DNA from: Rs1 sp000416275
GTDB taxonomy: Bacteria; Pseudomonadota; Gammaproteobacteria; Pseudomonadales; Balneatricaceae
Length of the DNA: 64,000 nucleotides
Reading direction: 5' to 3'
Assembly: GCA_965243635.1 (NCBI GenBank)
Contig: OZ251574.1
Span: 2,976,001-3,040,000, forward strand
The number at the start of each line of letters is the position of its first letter. The first letter of the stretch is position 1. The position numbers and the translations under genes are program-made. The notes under the pieces are model-generated. The model made no database searches. It was not told where the DNA came from and saw nothing but the letters and a program-made list of their open reading frames with translations. Below, one piece after another: positions 1 to 8,750 of this stretch.

Positions 1-467
1 ATTTCGACTCAGTGTCCCTCTGTCTCTCTAAAGCATTGGGCGCACCTGCCGGGTCAGTATTAAGTGGTTCCAGCCGCTTTATTTCACGCGCCACTAGACT
101 GAGAAAAATGCTCGGTGGCGGTATGCGCCAAGCAGGTATTTTAGCCGCAGCGGGCATCTATGCTTTAGATAATAATGTGCAGCGTTTACAAGAAGATCAT
201 GATTTAACCCTCTATTTTGCCAAGCAGTTACAGCAAATCCCCCCTCTGCAGATCGATTTAGATCGCATAGAAACGAATATGTTATTTGCTCACCTTCCAC
301 TGGCGACCGGTAAATCAGAGCACGAGACACTAGCCGCTTATTTAGCACCTTTCGCCATTTGTATTGGCAGTAGCTCAGTGTGTAGAATCGTTTTACACAT
401 GGATATTTCAAAAGAAGATGTTGATTTTACATTAGAAAAAATAACAGAGTACTACCGTCGGGGGTAA
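1..467 (+). CDS. ltaE: Low-specificity L-threonine aldolase, C-terminal part (5' end outside window)
   Basis: This is the C-terminal ~155 residues of a fold-type I PLP enzyme that cleaves L-threonine/L-allo-threonine to glycine and acetaldehyde. The frame is open to the left edge (first full codon at base 3), so the GTG at 12 is internal and the real start lies outside the window. Visible are the PLP-lysine region (SLCLSKALGAP, Lys about residue 10 of the fragment) and the family signature KMLGGGMRQAGILAAAG. The C-terminal small domain ends at a TAA at 465-467. Family assignment is from motif recognition. The substrate preference (L versus allo) cannot be read. Confidence 0.9.
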   Translation, partial: FDSVSLCLSKALGAPAGSVLSGSSRFISRATRLRKMLGGGMRQAGILAAAGIYALDNNVQRLQEDHDLTLYFAKQLQQIPPLQIDLDRIETNMLFAHLPLATGKSEHETLAAYLAPFAICIGSSSVCRIVLHMDISKEDVDFTLEKITEYYRRG

Positions 468-493
468 CCTGACATTGTAAAAGGGGAGCCTAA

Positions 494-536
494 GAACAAG
501 CCCGCATTTCCCCTACGGGGCGTGTCTGACTTGTTC
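494..536. terminator. Possible hairpin between ltaE and cysB
   Basis: GAACAAG at 494-500 pairs with CTTGTTC at 530-536, and CCCC/GGGG inside (510-513/517-520) can pair as well. It lies between the convergent ltaE and cysB genes, where a bidirectional terminator would be expected. There is no clear U-run, so this is only a candidate. Confidence 0.3.
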
Positions 537-570
537 AGAGGGCGAACCGCATTCGCTTATGGTAGCTAGC

Positions 571-1548
571 TCAGTTCATCTCTGGCAGTGCGTGGCCGGC
601 AAATATTTCATCGACTTGCATGCGATTGTCACAGTTCATCACTTCTCTGACTAAATCAGGGGTTAAATGAGGGGCGAACAAACTGATAAACTCATACATG
701 TAGCCGCGCAAAAAGGTCCCTTTTCTAAAGCCTATTTGCGTGGTGCTAGATTCAAATAAATGACTGGCATCTATTGCCACTAAGTCGGTGTCTACGTCAG
801 GATCAAACGCCATACTGGCTATAATCCCCACCCCTAAGTTAAGTCTAACGTAAGTTTTTATCACATCGGAATCAACCGCTGTAAATACTACTTTTGGCTC
901 GAGACCTTGCTGCTTAAACGCATCGTCTAATTTCGAACGCCCGGTAAAACCAAACACATAAGTGACTATTGAATACTTGGCTAACGCCTCCAAGGTCAGT
1001 TCAGATAGCTGCGCCAAAGGGTGATTTTTAGGCACGACAACCGATCGATTCCAACGATAGCAGGGCATCATTATCAAGTCACTGAAATGACTTAACGCCT
1101 CCGTAGCTATCGCAAAATCAACTTTACCATTAGCAGCCATTTCAGAAATTTGCATTGGCGTGCCCTGCTGCATATGCAGTGACACATCGGGGTAGCTTTG
1201 AATAAACTGAGTAATCGCTAAAGGCAGTGCATAGCGTGCTTGAGTATGAGTCGTGGCAATAGAAAGACTCCCCTTGCGCTCATCACAAAACTCTTGGGAT
1301 ACCTTTTTAATACTCTCAACTTTTTGCAGTATATCCCCAGCTATTTCAAGAATTGCCTTGCCTGCCGGGGTCACTCGCGTCAAGTGTTTACCACTTCTGG
1401 AAAAAACTTCAACACCTAGCTCATCTTCCAACAGCCTAATCTGTTTACTGATACCCGGCTGAGAGGTAAACAAACTCAAGGCGGTAGCAGATACATTGAG
1501 GTCGTGCTTTTCAACTTCTAATATATATTTAAGCTGCTGAAGCTTCAT
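571..1548 (-). CDS. cysB: CysB, LysR-type regulator of sulfur assimilation
   Basis: LysR-family transcription factor of 325 aa (the E. coli protein is 324 aa). It activates cysteine-biosynthesis genes when N-acetylserine is present. The N-terminal winged helix-turn-helix (about residues 1-60) contains TSQPGISKQ, and the periplasmic-binding-like effector domain spans about 93-295. The TTHTQARY segment (99-106) matches the CysB sulfate/inducer pocket, in which Thr100, Thr102 and Gln103 contact ligand in the Klebsiella protein. FGFTGRS and the VIKTYVRLNLGVGI segment are also CysB-typical, separating it from generic LysR proteins. It is monocistronic, convergent with ltaE, and starts 29 bp past the end of the KfrA-like gene on the same strand. 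Confidence 0.95.
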   Translation of the reverse strand: MKLQQLKYILEVEKHDLNVSATALSLFTSQPGISKQIRLLEDELGVEVFSRSGKHLTRVTPAGKAILEIAGDILQKVESIKKVSQEFCDERKGSLSIATTHTQARYALPLAITQFIQSYPDVSLHMQQGTPMQISEMAANGKVDFAIATEALSHFSDLIMMPCYRWNRSVVVPKNHPLAQLSELTLEALAKYSIVTYVFGFTGRSKLDDAFKQQGLEPKVVFTAVDSDVIKTYVRLNLGVGIIASMAFDPDVDTDLVAIDASHLFESSTTQIGFRKGTFLRGYMYEFISLFAPHLTPDLVREVMNCDNRMQVDEIFAGHALPEMN

Positions 1549-1577
1549 AGTTGATGTCCCTTAAAGTAACTGGCAAA

Positions 1578-2666
1578 TTATAGCTTAGACTTAATGCGTC
1601 GAATTTCTTCATCTTGAGAAATGCTGCGTTTTTCAAGATTAACCACCTTAAGCTGAGCTCTCTGCAACTCCTCTTGGACTGATCTTGATTCGTTTCTCAT
1701 CAAATTTTCCCGGCGGCCCCACTCAGTTGCAGAGTTTAACGCTTTTTGATTTAAGCGTTTAATTTCACCATCTTGCTCTTTTCGCTTGTGCTCTAGGCGC
1801 TTAGCTTTATTGTCACCCGCCAACAGCGCTGATGACTTACTTGCCATATCTCTGGATTGAATTTGACTCGACTGTTTCAAGTTCTTTAACTCTTCATCTT
1901 GAGAGCGGATCAGGGTATGTTGTGTATCAATACGCACTTCATGACGCGCAATTTCTGATTGCAGATCATGAGTCTTCTTGGTTAATAGCGTTTCTTTGCT
2001 ACCGGCATCATCACGTAGTTTCTCCGACGCGGTCCGGTAGTATCTAGCATCGGCCTCTGATTTACTGATTTGATCGAGGGCGTGGCGCTGATCTTCTTTA
2101 ATTCGCTGTTCGAAGGTCCGCTTAGCATCTTCATGTGCCTTGCGTAAATGGACCAGATCATTCTCAAGCTTGGCTCTTAAATGCTCTTCTTTTTTACGAC
2201 TGGTAGCTTCCACTGCGATCGCCGTTTTAAGCACGCTTAATTCTGCTTCTAAAGACCGACTGTGGATGCGGGTGTCTTCAAATTTAGCTTTTAGCTCACG
2301 CGATGTGATTTCAAGATAACTGATCCGATTATGACTTTCTTTTAAAGACTCTTCGGATAGTTTTCTCACTTCTTCAGTCGCGTGATTTAACGTTCTTGAA
2401 TCCGCTCGCAAACGAGTTTCAGCCTCTTCTACCGCCTGGTGCCAAATTCGCCCAAAGGCGGTACCTAGTGCCTCTGGTAAACCAGGTAGAGCAATTACAT
2501 CGTCATTAAAACTAATTTTTTCTGGTATTGCTTTCCACCATTGCCTTAATTGAATTTCGACAATATCGTACTGAAGGCCAGTTGCAGCCATCACACTTTG
2601 AATAGTGGGTTGCTCTCCACGCATCAGTAAACTTTCAGCGCTGGTAAAAACGAGCTCTTTTTCCAT
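1578..2666 (-). CDS. KfrA-like DNA-binding coiled-coil protein
   Basis: A 362-aa protein. An N-terminal helix-turn-helix-like region (about 5-60, with PTIQSVMAATG) resembles the KfrA N-terminal DNA-binding domain known from plasmid proteins. It is followed by a nearly continuous, charged heptad-rich coiled coil (about 75-360). I chose the ATG at 2666 because AAAAGG lies about 10 nt upstream and because the frame upstream belongs to the end of rluC. The gap to the rluC stop is 4 bp, which suggests translational coupling. KfrA proteins bind their own promoters and form filaments in plasmid partitioning, but this copy is chromosomal and its role is unknown. There is no transmembrane segment. The assignment rests on architecture rather than on a diagnostic motif. 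Confidence 0.7.
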   Translation of the reverse strand: MEKELVFTSAESLLMRGEQPTIQSVMAATGLQYDIVEIQLRQWWKAIPEKISFNDDVIALPGLPEALGTAFGRIWHQAVEEAETRLRADSRTLNHATEEVRKLSEESLKESHNRISYLEITSRELKAKFEDTRIHSRSLEAELSVLKTAIAVEATSRKKEEHLRAKLENDLVHLRKAHEDAKRTFEQRIKEDQRHALDQISKSEADARYYRTASEKLRDDAGSKETLLTKKTHDLQSEIARHEVRIDTQHTLIRSQDEELKNLKQSSQIQSRDMASKSSALLAGDNKAKRLEHKRKEQDGEIKRLNQKALNSATEWGRRENLMRNESRSVQEELQRAQLKVVNLEKRSISQDEEIRRIKSKL

Positions 2667-2670
2667 GAAT

Positions 2671-3768
2671 TTAAGACCTTTTCTCATACTGATTATACTC
2701 GATTGCCAAACGATCAATCGCAGCGGATAAATTATTTTCTAGTGGTGCTTTAAAATGCAGTTTTTCGCCATCAGCCAAGGTAACGGTCAAGGCTGCGGCA
2801 TGCAAAAACAAACGTTTAATCCCCGCGGCCCGCATTTCACTATTAATAGATTCAACACCGTATTTGCCATCACCTATGATAGGGTGCCCGGCAAACTGCG
2901 CATGTACTCTTATCTGGTGGGTGCGGCCAGTGATTGGCTTGGCTTCTATCAAGGTCGCTTTATTGGCAAAACGTCGCAACACTTTGAACATAGTGATAGA
3001 CGCTTTGCCATCAGTTTGCACTTTTACGACTCGCTCCCCTGAACTTAATTCATTTTTTCTCAACGGCGCATCAATTTTTTGATCCGTTGCATCCCATCGA
3101 CCGACGACCAATGCATGATATACCTTAGAGACACCTTGCCCCTGTCTGAGCGCTTCGTGTAAGTGACGCAGCATGCTGCGCTTTTTGGCGATCATAATAC
3201 AGCCCGAGGTATCTCTATCTAGACGATGCACTAATTCCAAAAAGGTTAAATGAGGTCGCATTTGACGCAGCGCTTCAATTAAACCTAACTGAATACCACT
3301 ACCTCCGTGAACCGCTAGGCCCGACGGCTTATTAATCACTAGTAACGCCTCTGATTCATACAGGATAGACGCTTCTAATTTTTCGGTTAACTGATTACTT
3401 ACATTAACCGGATCCCCTTCTTTAGCAGTGCGCACCGGCGGAATCCGAATTTGGTCACCGGCGGTGAGTTTTGTGTCCGGCTTTACTCTTCCTTTATTAA
3501 CCCGGACTTCTCCTTTACGGACAATCCGATAGATCATCGACTTAGGCACACCTTTTAAGGCGGTGCGTAAGAAATTATCAATGCGCTGACCCTCTTGATC
3601 CTCTGTCACTTCAATATATCTGACTTTATTGTGTTCAACAGCTGCGGGAGCGCTCGACACTTTTTTAATTTGAGGGACGCCCTCAGCTTTAGTCGTTGAT
3701 TGATATTGAGAAAATTTGGAGTGGGTTTTATCTTTGGAGCGCTTTATCATTCTATTTTTACTTGACAT
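2671..3768 (-). CDS. rluC: 23S rRNA pseudouridine synthase RluC
   Basis: RluA-family pseudouridine synthase. E. coli RluC modifies 23S rRNA U955, U2504 and U2580. An S4 RNA-binding domain spans about residues 58-112 (QRIDNFLRTALKGVPKSMIY). The catalytic motif HRLDRDTSG is at 181-189, with Asp184 as the nucleophile. At 365 aa it carries a basic, probably disordered N-terminal extension of about 45 residues compared with the usual ~320 aa, so a later start is possible. The gene is divergent from rne across an 880-bp gap, the standard rluC/rne arrangement in gammaproteobacteria, and is followed by the KfrA-like gene. Confidence 0.95.
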   Translation of the reverse strand: MSSKNRMIKRSKDKTHSKFSQYQSTTKAEGVPQIKKVSSAPAAVEHNKVRYIEVTEDQEGQRIDNFLRTALKGVPKSMIYRIVRKGEVRVNKGRVKPDTKLTAGDQIRIPPVRTAKEGDPVNVSNQLTEKLEASILYESEALLVINKPSGLAVHGGSGIQLGLIEALRQMRPHLTFLELVHRLDRDTSGCIMIAKKRSMLRHLHEALRQGQGVSKVYHALVVGRWDATDQKIDAPLRKNELSSGERVVKVQTDGKASITMFKVLRRFANKATLIEAKPITGRTHQIRVHAQFAGHPIIGDGKYGVESINSEMRAAGIKRLFLHAAALTVTLADGEKLHFKAPLENNLSAAIDRLAIEYNQYEKRS

Positions 3769-4648
3769 ATTTTATAAAAACTACAGTCCTTAATTGATGC
3801 TAGTATCTTAAGCTGGTATTCTACCGCTGCTTGACTGGTAATGCTTTAGCTAAATGCGATAAAAACATCTTTAAGATGAGTTTTACTGTTAACTAACACA
3901 CCTATTTCGTACTTTAGGGCAATCAATTTTAAATCGATGCCGAGCACGAAGTTACCCGTTTTAAGTTTTATTATTGATGAACTTTGTTTTTGGCAAAGCA
4001 TCGACAAGTAAAGTATTTGCAAACGACTGCACGCGCCGTTTAATGCCCACGCTGCTAATTTAGGCACAAGCATTAAACAGTGGCAACTTATACTAGGCAG
4101 TCATAATACAAAATTGAACTATCACCGATCATTTTTTGATGGGTGATATAATTATCTGCATTATTTGCATGCCAGCACCTGAATTATCCGAGTAAGTGAG
4201 CCAACTTATAAAGTACTCACCGAATTTTAAATCAGTGTTTAACCGCAAATTAATGTTAAATGTTTGAGTACAAACACAGAGCCAAACCAAGTTAAATCTA
4301 TACAGAAGAGACGTGCTATTGCCCGGAACCTGGTGTAAAACCCACACCAGACACAGAGAATTTAAACAACAATATAGGCAAAAGATTCCGCTTCTGTAAT
4401 GTATATGATAAACAGCAAGAACTGCAGTAATTAGTTGAGAGATCATTATTTTGTTAGTGCCAATATTGCACTTTAGTATGAAATAGCTCCTTTTATCTGT
4501 AGCTGGTTATCCCATAACGTTTAATTACACTTGAGACAGCAATGTATTGTGCTCAGTATTGAGCCCTTAATAATTGATCGCAAAAAAATAAATGTACAAT
4601 TTATTATTTTCCAGCTTTTATTAAGCGCTCCACTATTGAGAGTGTAAA
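3769..4648. other. 880-bp rluC-rne divergent spacer, probable rne leader
   Basis: No convincing gene is visible. Two short minus-strand open frames (3846-4073, 4129-4446) lack recognisable domains. The part next to rne is AT-rich and contains a perfect hairpin at 4330-4350. In E. coli, rne has a long 5' UTR through which RNase E controls its own mRNA. A similar leader is plausible here but is inferred from position only. Confidence 0.5.
4330..4350 (+). promoter_or_regulatory. Perfect hairpin in putative rne leader
   Basis: CTGGTGT (4330-4336), loop AAAACCC, then ACACCAG (4344-4350). The stem is perfect, has no U-run after it, and lies about 300 nt before the rne start codon, inside the expected leader. 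It could be the structured cis-element through which RNase E recognises its own transcript, but no consensus was checked. Confidence 0.4.
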
Positions 4649-7621
4649 ATGAAAAGAATGTTGATCAACGCAACTCAACTTGAAGAGTTGCGTGTCGCCC
4701 TAGTAGACGGGCAAAAATTATACGATTTAGATATAGAATCTAGCAACCGCGAGCAGAAAAAGTCAAACATATACAAGGGGAAAATCACTAGGGTTGAACC
4801 TAGTTTAGAGGCTGCCTTTGTTGACTATGGTTCTGATCGCCACGGTTTTCTTCCTTTAAAAGAAATTTCCCGCGACTATTTTATTAAATCTCCTCCGCGT
4901 GGTGGACGTCCGAGCATTAAAGACGTCATCAAAGAGGGCACCGAAGTTATAGTGCAAGTAGACAAAGAAGAACGCGGTAATAAAGGCGCGGCACTGACCA
5001 CCTTTATTTCACTCGCTGGTCGCTACTTAGTGCTGATGCCAAACAACCCGAGAGCTGGCGGCATTTCTCGTCGTATAGAAGGCGATGATCGGATTAATTT
5101 AAAAGCCGCTCTGGATGGCGTTACCGTACCTGATCGTATGGGTATCATTGTTCGCACCGCTGGAGTTGGCCGTTCATCTCAAGATTTACAATGGGATTTA
5201 GATTACCTTTGTACTTTATGGGATGCTATCCAACAAAGTAGTCAAAAGCCTTCCCCTTTCTTAATTTACCAAGAGAGCAATGTCATCATCCGCGCTATTC
5301 GCGACTACCTGCGCCCTGATATTGGTGAAGTGTTAATTGATACTCAAAAGGCCTTCAATGAAGCGTTAACTTTCGTACAGCAGGTTATGCCTACTTACGA
5401 AAACAAATTGAAGCTCTATCAAGAAGAAGTCCCACTGTTCAATCGCTTCCAAATTGAATCTCAGATTGAAACAGCTTTTGAACGCGAAGTTAAATTGCCT
5501 TCTGGCGGATCAATCGTAATCGATCCAACTGAAGCTCTAGTTTCAATCGATATCAACTCCGCAAAGGCAACACGCGGTAGCGATATTGAAGAAACGGCAC
5601 TCAATACAAACCTAGAAGCCGCCGAAGAAATTTCGCGTCAACTTCGTTTACGAGATATAGGTGGCCTGGTAGTCATCGACTTTATCGACATGACGCCGAT
5701 TAAACATCAACGAGCGGTTGAAGATCGCTTAAAAGACTCTTTAAAGCTGGACCGAGCTCGCGTACAAATGGGTCGTATTTCACGATTTGGTCTATTGGAA
5801 ATGTCACGGCAGAGATTGCGCCCCTCACTTACAGAGTCACGAGGCATTGTCTGCCCTCGCTGTAGTGGTCAAGGCTCGATCAGGGATACAGAATCCCTCG
5901 CACTATCAATTGTACGCTTGATCGAAGAAGAGTCGGCCAAAGACCGCACCTCTGAAATCAGAGCAATTCTGCCAGTTCCGGTCGCTACTTACTTACTGAA
6001 TGAAAAACGTAGTATTGTGCATGATATAGAAATTCGTCAAAAAGTTCGGATCGTAATCATACCCAATCCAAATATGGAAACACCGCACTACGAAGTCAAC
6101 CGTTTACGTGATGATAATACCGTCACTACCACAAATGACACAAGTTACAGTATGCAACCGGCACCTGAGCCTATCGAAAGCTTTGCCGACAGTGACGCAG
6201 AGCAATCAATTAAGCGCGAAACTGCAGCTGTACAAGCGGTGATACCAAAAACTCCAGCTCCAGAGGTGGAGACTAAACAGCCAGCAGCAGAACCAGCAGC
6301 TAAAGCACCGCCGACTTCTAATCCAAAAAAAGGATTACTACAAAAACTATTGTCTTTACTCGGATTAGGCAGCCTGTTTGAAGAGCAATCAACGGCTAAC
6401 AACTCGAAGTCGACCAACTCACGCAAGCAATCACCGCAGCGTAAACGTCGCGAAAGCAGCAGTAGTAGCAGCAAACAAAAACCTAACCGCAGTAACGGCC
6501 GCCGCCCTCGCCCAGATAGAGATGAAGACAAGCGCCGTAACGGCAGACAGGATGATGTTATTACCGTTGTTTCAGAAGAGACATCAATCATACCTGAAAA
6601 GAAAAAGAGTGATGAAAACAAGCCTAGCCGCCGTCGTAATAGAAAGAATAACGACAGCAGAAAGAGCCGGCCTGAGCAGACAGAAGCAGCGAGCGAAATT
6701 GACAACACCGAGTATACTCCGGCCCCAACAGGCCGCGGCAAGCGTCGTCGTAAGCCGTCTCGTACCGCAAACCGTAACTTAGTTGAAAATTCTGACGCTT
6801 TGCATAAAAAGCCGACAGAAACTGCGCCTAAAACGGCTTCTCAAGCAGAAAAAAATGTTGCGACTGAAGAAGCCAGCGTTCAGAGTTCCGCTGCTGAGCA
6901 GAGTCAAAACCATGATTTTTCGAAAGCTTCTGCTGAACTAGCAGCCGCTATCGCAAATAGCAATTTGGCCAATGACACTTCCGCTCAAAAAACGGTACTT
7001 AATCAACCGGAAGTCAGCAACCAAGCTTCTGATGTAAGCGATGATATCGCAGACAGCCCGATTGAACAGGTAGCGATCGATACTGTAAGTTCTGAGCAGA
7101 CGGCGCTTGAAACCGATAGCAGTACCGCTGAAATTGAGCTATCAAGCACTGTTACGGACCCTACTGATAACTCTGCTGAAAAATTTGAAACTGTAAGCGA
7201 GCCCGCTGTAGTGGTAGAAGATCAACCTATTACTGAAGTTGAAGTTGAAACTGATGAAGAGATCAGCAAGATTGAGACTAGTGCAACGCCTGATACTGAC
7301 GTGGTAGCAGCCACTGAAACGACCGCTGTTGAGGAAGTTTCTCAGCCAGTAGCAGTAACCGAAGAAGCGGAGGATTCTGTAGCAACCAGTACTGCATCAG
7401 AAACTGCGCCTTCTGAGTCTGCGCAATCCGAGCTGAATTTTGCTGAGGCTGAAAGCGCAACTGTTGAAGTTACTGCGATACCCGAGGAGGCACCTAAAGC
7501 TCAGCCGGAAATTACTGCAGCAGAAAAACCGGCTCGTCAACGTCGCACTAGAGCTGTGAATGACCCGAGAGAAATAAAACGTCGCCAGCAAGAAGCACAG
7601 ACCAACTCTGATCTCAGTTAA
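4649..7621 (+). CDS. rne: Ribonuclease E, full length with degradosome scaffold
   Basis: Essential endoribonuclease of 990 aa that starts mRNA decay and matures rRNA/tRNA, with MKRMLINATQ as start. The catalytic half aligns closely with the E. coli enzyme: S1 domain about 36-119, 5' sensor/RNase H region, DNase I-like domain with the catalytic Asp near 303 (SIDINSAKATRG) and the second near 346 (VVIDFIDM), and the zinc-link CPRCSGQG near 404-411. The C-terminal half is low-complexity. It has an amphipathic helix near 561-577 (KGLLQKLLSLLGLGSLF), likely the membrane anchor, then Arg-rich RNA-binding stretches (about 590-710), a long acidic tail, and a final NDPREIKRRQQ segment resembling the C-terminus of pseudomonad RNase E. 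A strong terminator follows. Confidence 0.97.
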   Translation: MKRMLINATQLEELRVALVDGQKLYDLDIESSNREQKKSNIYKGKITRVEPSLEAAFVDYGSDRHGFLPLKEISRDYFIKSPPRGGRPSIKDVIKEGTEVIVQVDKEERGNKGAALTTFISLAGRYLVLMPNNPRAGGISRRIEGDDRINLKAALDGVTVPDRMGIIVRTAGVGRSSQDLQWDLDYLCTLWDAIQQSSQKPSPFLIYQESNVIIRAIRDYLRPDIGEVLIDTQKAFNEALTFVQQVMPTYENKLKLYQEEVPLFNRFQIESQIETAFEREVKLPSGGSIVIDPTEALVSIDINSAKATRGSDIEETALNTNLEAAEEISRQLRLRDIGGLVVIDFIDMTPIKHQRAVEDRLKDSLKLDRARVQMGRISRFGLLEMSRQRLRPSLTESRGIVCPRCSGQGSIRDTESLALSIVRLIEEESAKDRTSEIRAILPVPVATYLLNEKRSIVHDIEIRQKVRIVIIPNPNMETPHYEVNRLRDDNTVTTTNDTSYSMQPAPEPIESFADSDAEQSIKRETAAVQAVIPKTPAPEVETKQPAAEPAAKAPPTSNPKKGLLQKLLSLLGLGSLFEEQSTANNSKSTNSRKQSPQRKRRESSSSSSKQKPNRSNGRRPRPDRDEDKRRNGRQDDVITVVSEETSIIPEKKKSDENKPSRRRNRKNNDSRKSRPEQTEAASEIDNTEYTPAPTGRGKRRRKPSRTANRNLVENSDALHKKPTETAPKTASQAEKNVATEEASVQSSAAEQSQNHDFSKASAELAAAIANSNLANDTSAQKTVLNQPEVSNQASDVSDDIADSPIEQVAIDTVSSEQTALETDSSTAEIELSSTVTDPTDNSAEKFETVSEPAVVVEDQPITEVEVETDEEISKIETSATPDTDVVAATETTAVEEVSQPVAVTEEAEDSVATSTASETAPSESAQSELNFAEAESATVEVTAIPEEAPKAQPEITAAEKPARQRRTRAVNDPREIKRRQQEAQTNSDLS

Positions 7622-7640
7622 ATATTAGCTATATTTAGAT

Positions 7641-7685
7641 AAGCTTGCCAGAATTAGTTTCAAACTAATCTGGTAAGCTTTTTTA
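7641..7685 (+). terminator. Rho-independent terminator of rne
   Basis: A long near-perfect inverted repeat (AAGCTTGCCAGAATTAGTTT against its complement at 7661-7680) ends in a T-tract at 7679-7684. It begins 20 bp after the rne stop codon. Confidence 0.92.
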
Positions 7686-7844
7686 TACCGCAACTGTACC
7701 ACCAAATATTATCATCCCCAGCTTAGCGAACCTCTGAACAAGCCTCACACCCTCCCTGTAGATAACTACAAACACATTCCAGCAAAGAAACGCAGCGTAA
7801 TGAGCAGTCCTTACGACAAGCTTACTGAGCTTTTTTTGCGGTTG

Positions 7845-8335
7845 CTAGCTGACAAATCTAAATACCCTATCTCGACCTTCACCTTTAACTTGGTTTAAAT
7901 ATCGTATCCTCCCAGTATCTGCTCTGTTCTGTTGATCAGAGAGACGAAGACTGCAATCCCTGCCAAATGGCCGTATCGGTCATTGAACTCTTTAAAGTTC
8001 CTGATTCCGTGACTTCAAAGTGAATACAGAGTGTAAGATATTGGTTTTACGGTGGAATTGAAAAATCTTAGCTGCAAGCTCAAATGCGTCCTGCATTCGC
8101 TCAATAAATGCATCCCTGCATAAACCCCGTAGGTTCAGCGGGCATTTTTCTAATTGCCGTAGAATCAAGAGTTTGCGCTATGTGGTGCAGTGAAGTCTGA
8201 TTCAGGAAGTTATCAATATCTATGATAACCAAGCAGTACGAATTTTTATGATTAACCAGCTCTTGATGTAATTGGTCTAAATTTATATTTAATTTAGCTC
8301 TATTATCCAAGCTGTTTTTCAGCTCAGCTAGCTGG
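7845..8335 (-). pseudogene. Diguanylate cyclase (GGDEF) remnant split by MITE-B
   Basis: The minus strand 8212-8335 encodes ELKNSLDNRAKLN...CLVIIDIDNF, the start of a GGDEF domain. The other half, at 7994 down to 7845, reads KEFNDRYGHLAGIAVFVSLI and then, after a frame change, GRDRVFRF. The two halves join as DIDNFKEFNDRYGHLAG, a classic GGDEF sequence, once the element at 8000-8206 and one copy of its AAGTT duplication are removed. The GGDEF signature itself and everything downstream are missing, and the Asp of AGDA is replaced by Ile. The gene would have made c-di-GMP and is now dead. Confidence 0.85.
8000..8206 (-). mobile_element. MITE-B copy 1 (long form, 207 bp)
   Basis: The ends are CCTGATTCCGTGACTTCA and TGAAGTCTGATTCAGG, imperfect terminal inverted repeats. 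It is flanked by the direct repeat AAGTT at 7995-7999 and 8207-8211. It is the long form that keeps the ~50-bp central segment also seen at 12624-12836, but inverted relative to that copy. It interrupts a GGDEF coding sequence. It has no transposase. Confidence 0.9.
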
Positions 8336-8534
8336 ATGATTATTTAATATTCTGGCGTCTATGCCCGCTGCCTTTAACGCAATTGAAGCTTGAACAGGCC
8401 GATTTGGGATTCCCCCTTTAGTATCCGGCACAGCAAAACCTAGCGGCGCGTTGCCATTATCAAATAAACGAGTAATATCGGTATTTTTACCGGTTAAGAA
8501 TATAGATAAGGTTTTTTCTAAGCAATCAGCTAAT
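8324..8534 (-). pseudogene. Unrecognised protein fragment next to MITE-A copy 1
   Basis: The minus strand reads open for about 69 codons, LADCLEKTLSIFLTGKNTD...IDARILNNHPAS, ending in TGA at 8324-8326. Upstream it is cut by the MITE-A copy at 8535-8745. Beyond the element the same strand has FDPIKCPNCDVSV followed by an in-frame stop. The codon pattern looks like real coding sequence, but I recognise no family. It may be the N-terminal part of the adjacent GGDEF gene or an unrelated gene. Confidence 0.45.
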
Positions 8535-8745
8535 CAGACCTCGGCATAACCCCGTAACTTACCCAGAGGGTATGATAACTGCGCTCGGCAATACGGCGTT
8601 AAAAAACGGCTCAACATGCTCATTTACACCAGTAATACCGATAAAGAGGGGCGTACTATACCCAAAGTGAGGGGCACACTGATTCGGCTATCTAGCCGGT
8701 TTTTGCCCTGTCCTACCTTCGCTCGCAACGTTATGCAGAGGTCTA
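8535..8745 (+). mobile_element. MITE-A copy 1 (211 bp)
   Basis: The left end CAGACCTCGGCATAA is slightly decayed and the right end is TTATGCAGAGGTCTA. The target duplication CTAAT is at 8530-8534 and 8746-8750. It has an 8-bp insertion near the left end compared with other copies and two copies of the internal 23-bp unit. It has no open frame of note. Confidence 0.9.
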
Positions 8746-8750
8746 CTAAT

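Noticed and set aside
3846..4446. Two minus-strand frames (75 and 105 aa) in the rluC-rne spacer
   Set aside because: No domain, no good start signal, and position inside a likely rne leader; treated as chance frames.
6145..6782. Long frames on both strands inside the rne C-terminal region
   Set aside because: They result from the biased Arg/Ser/Ala/Glu composition of the disordered tail; no domains or ribosome-binding sites are visible.
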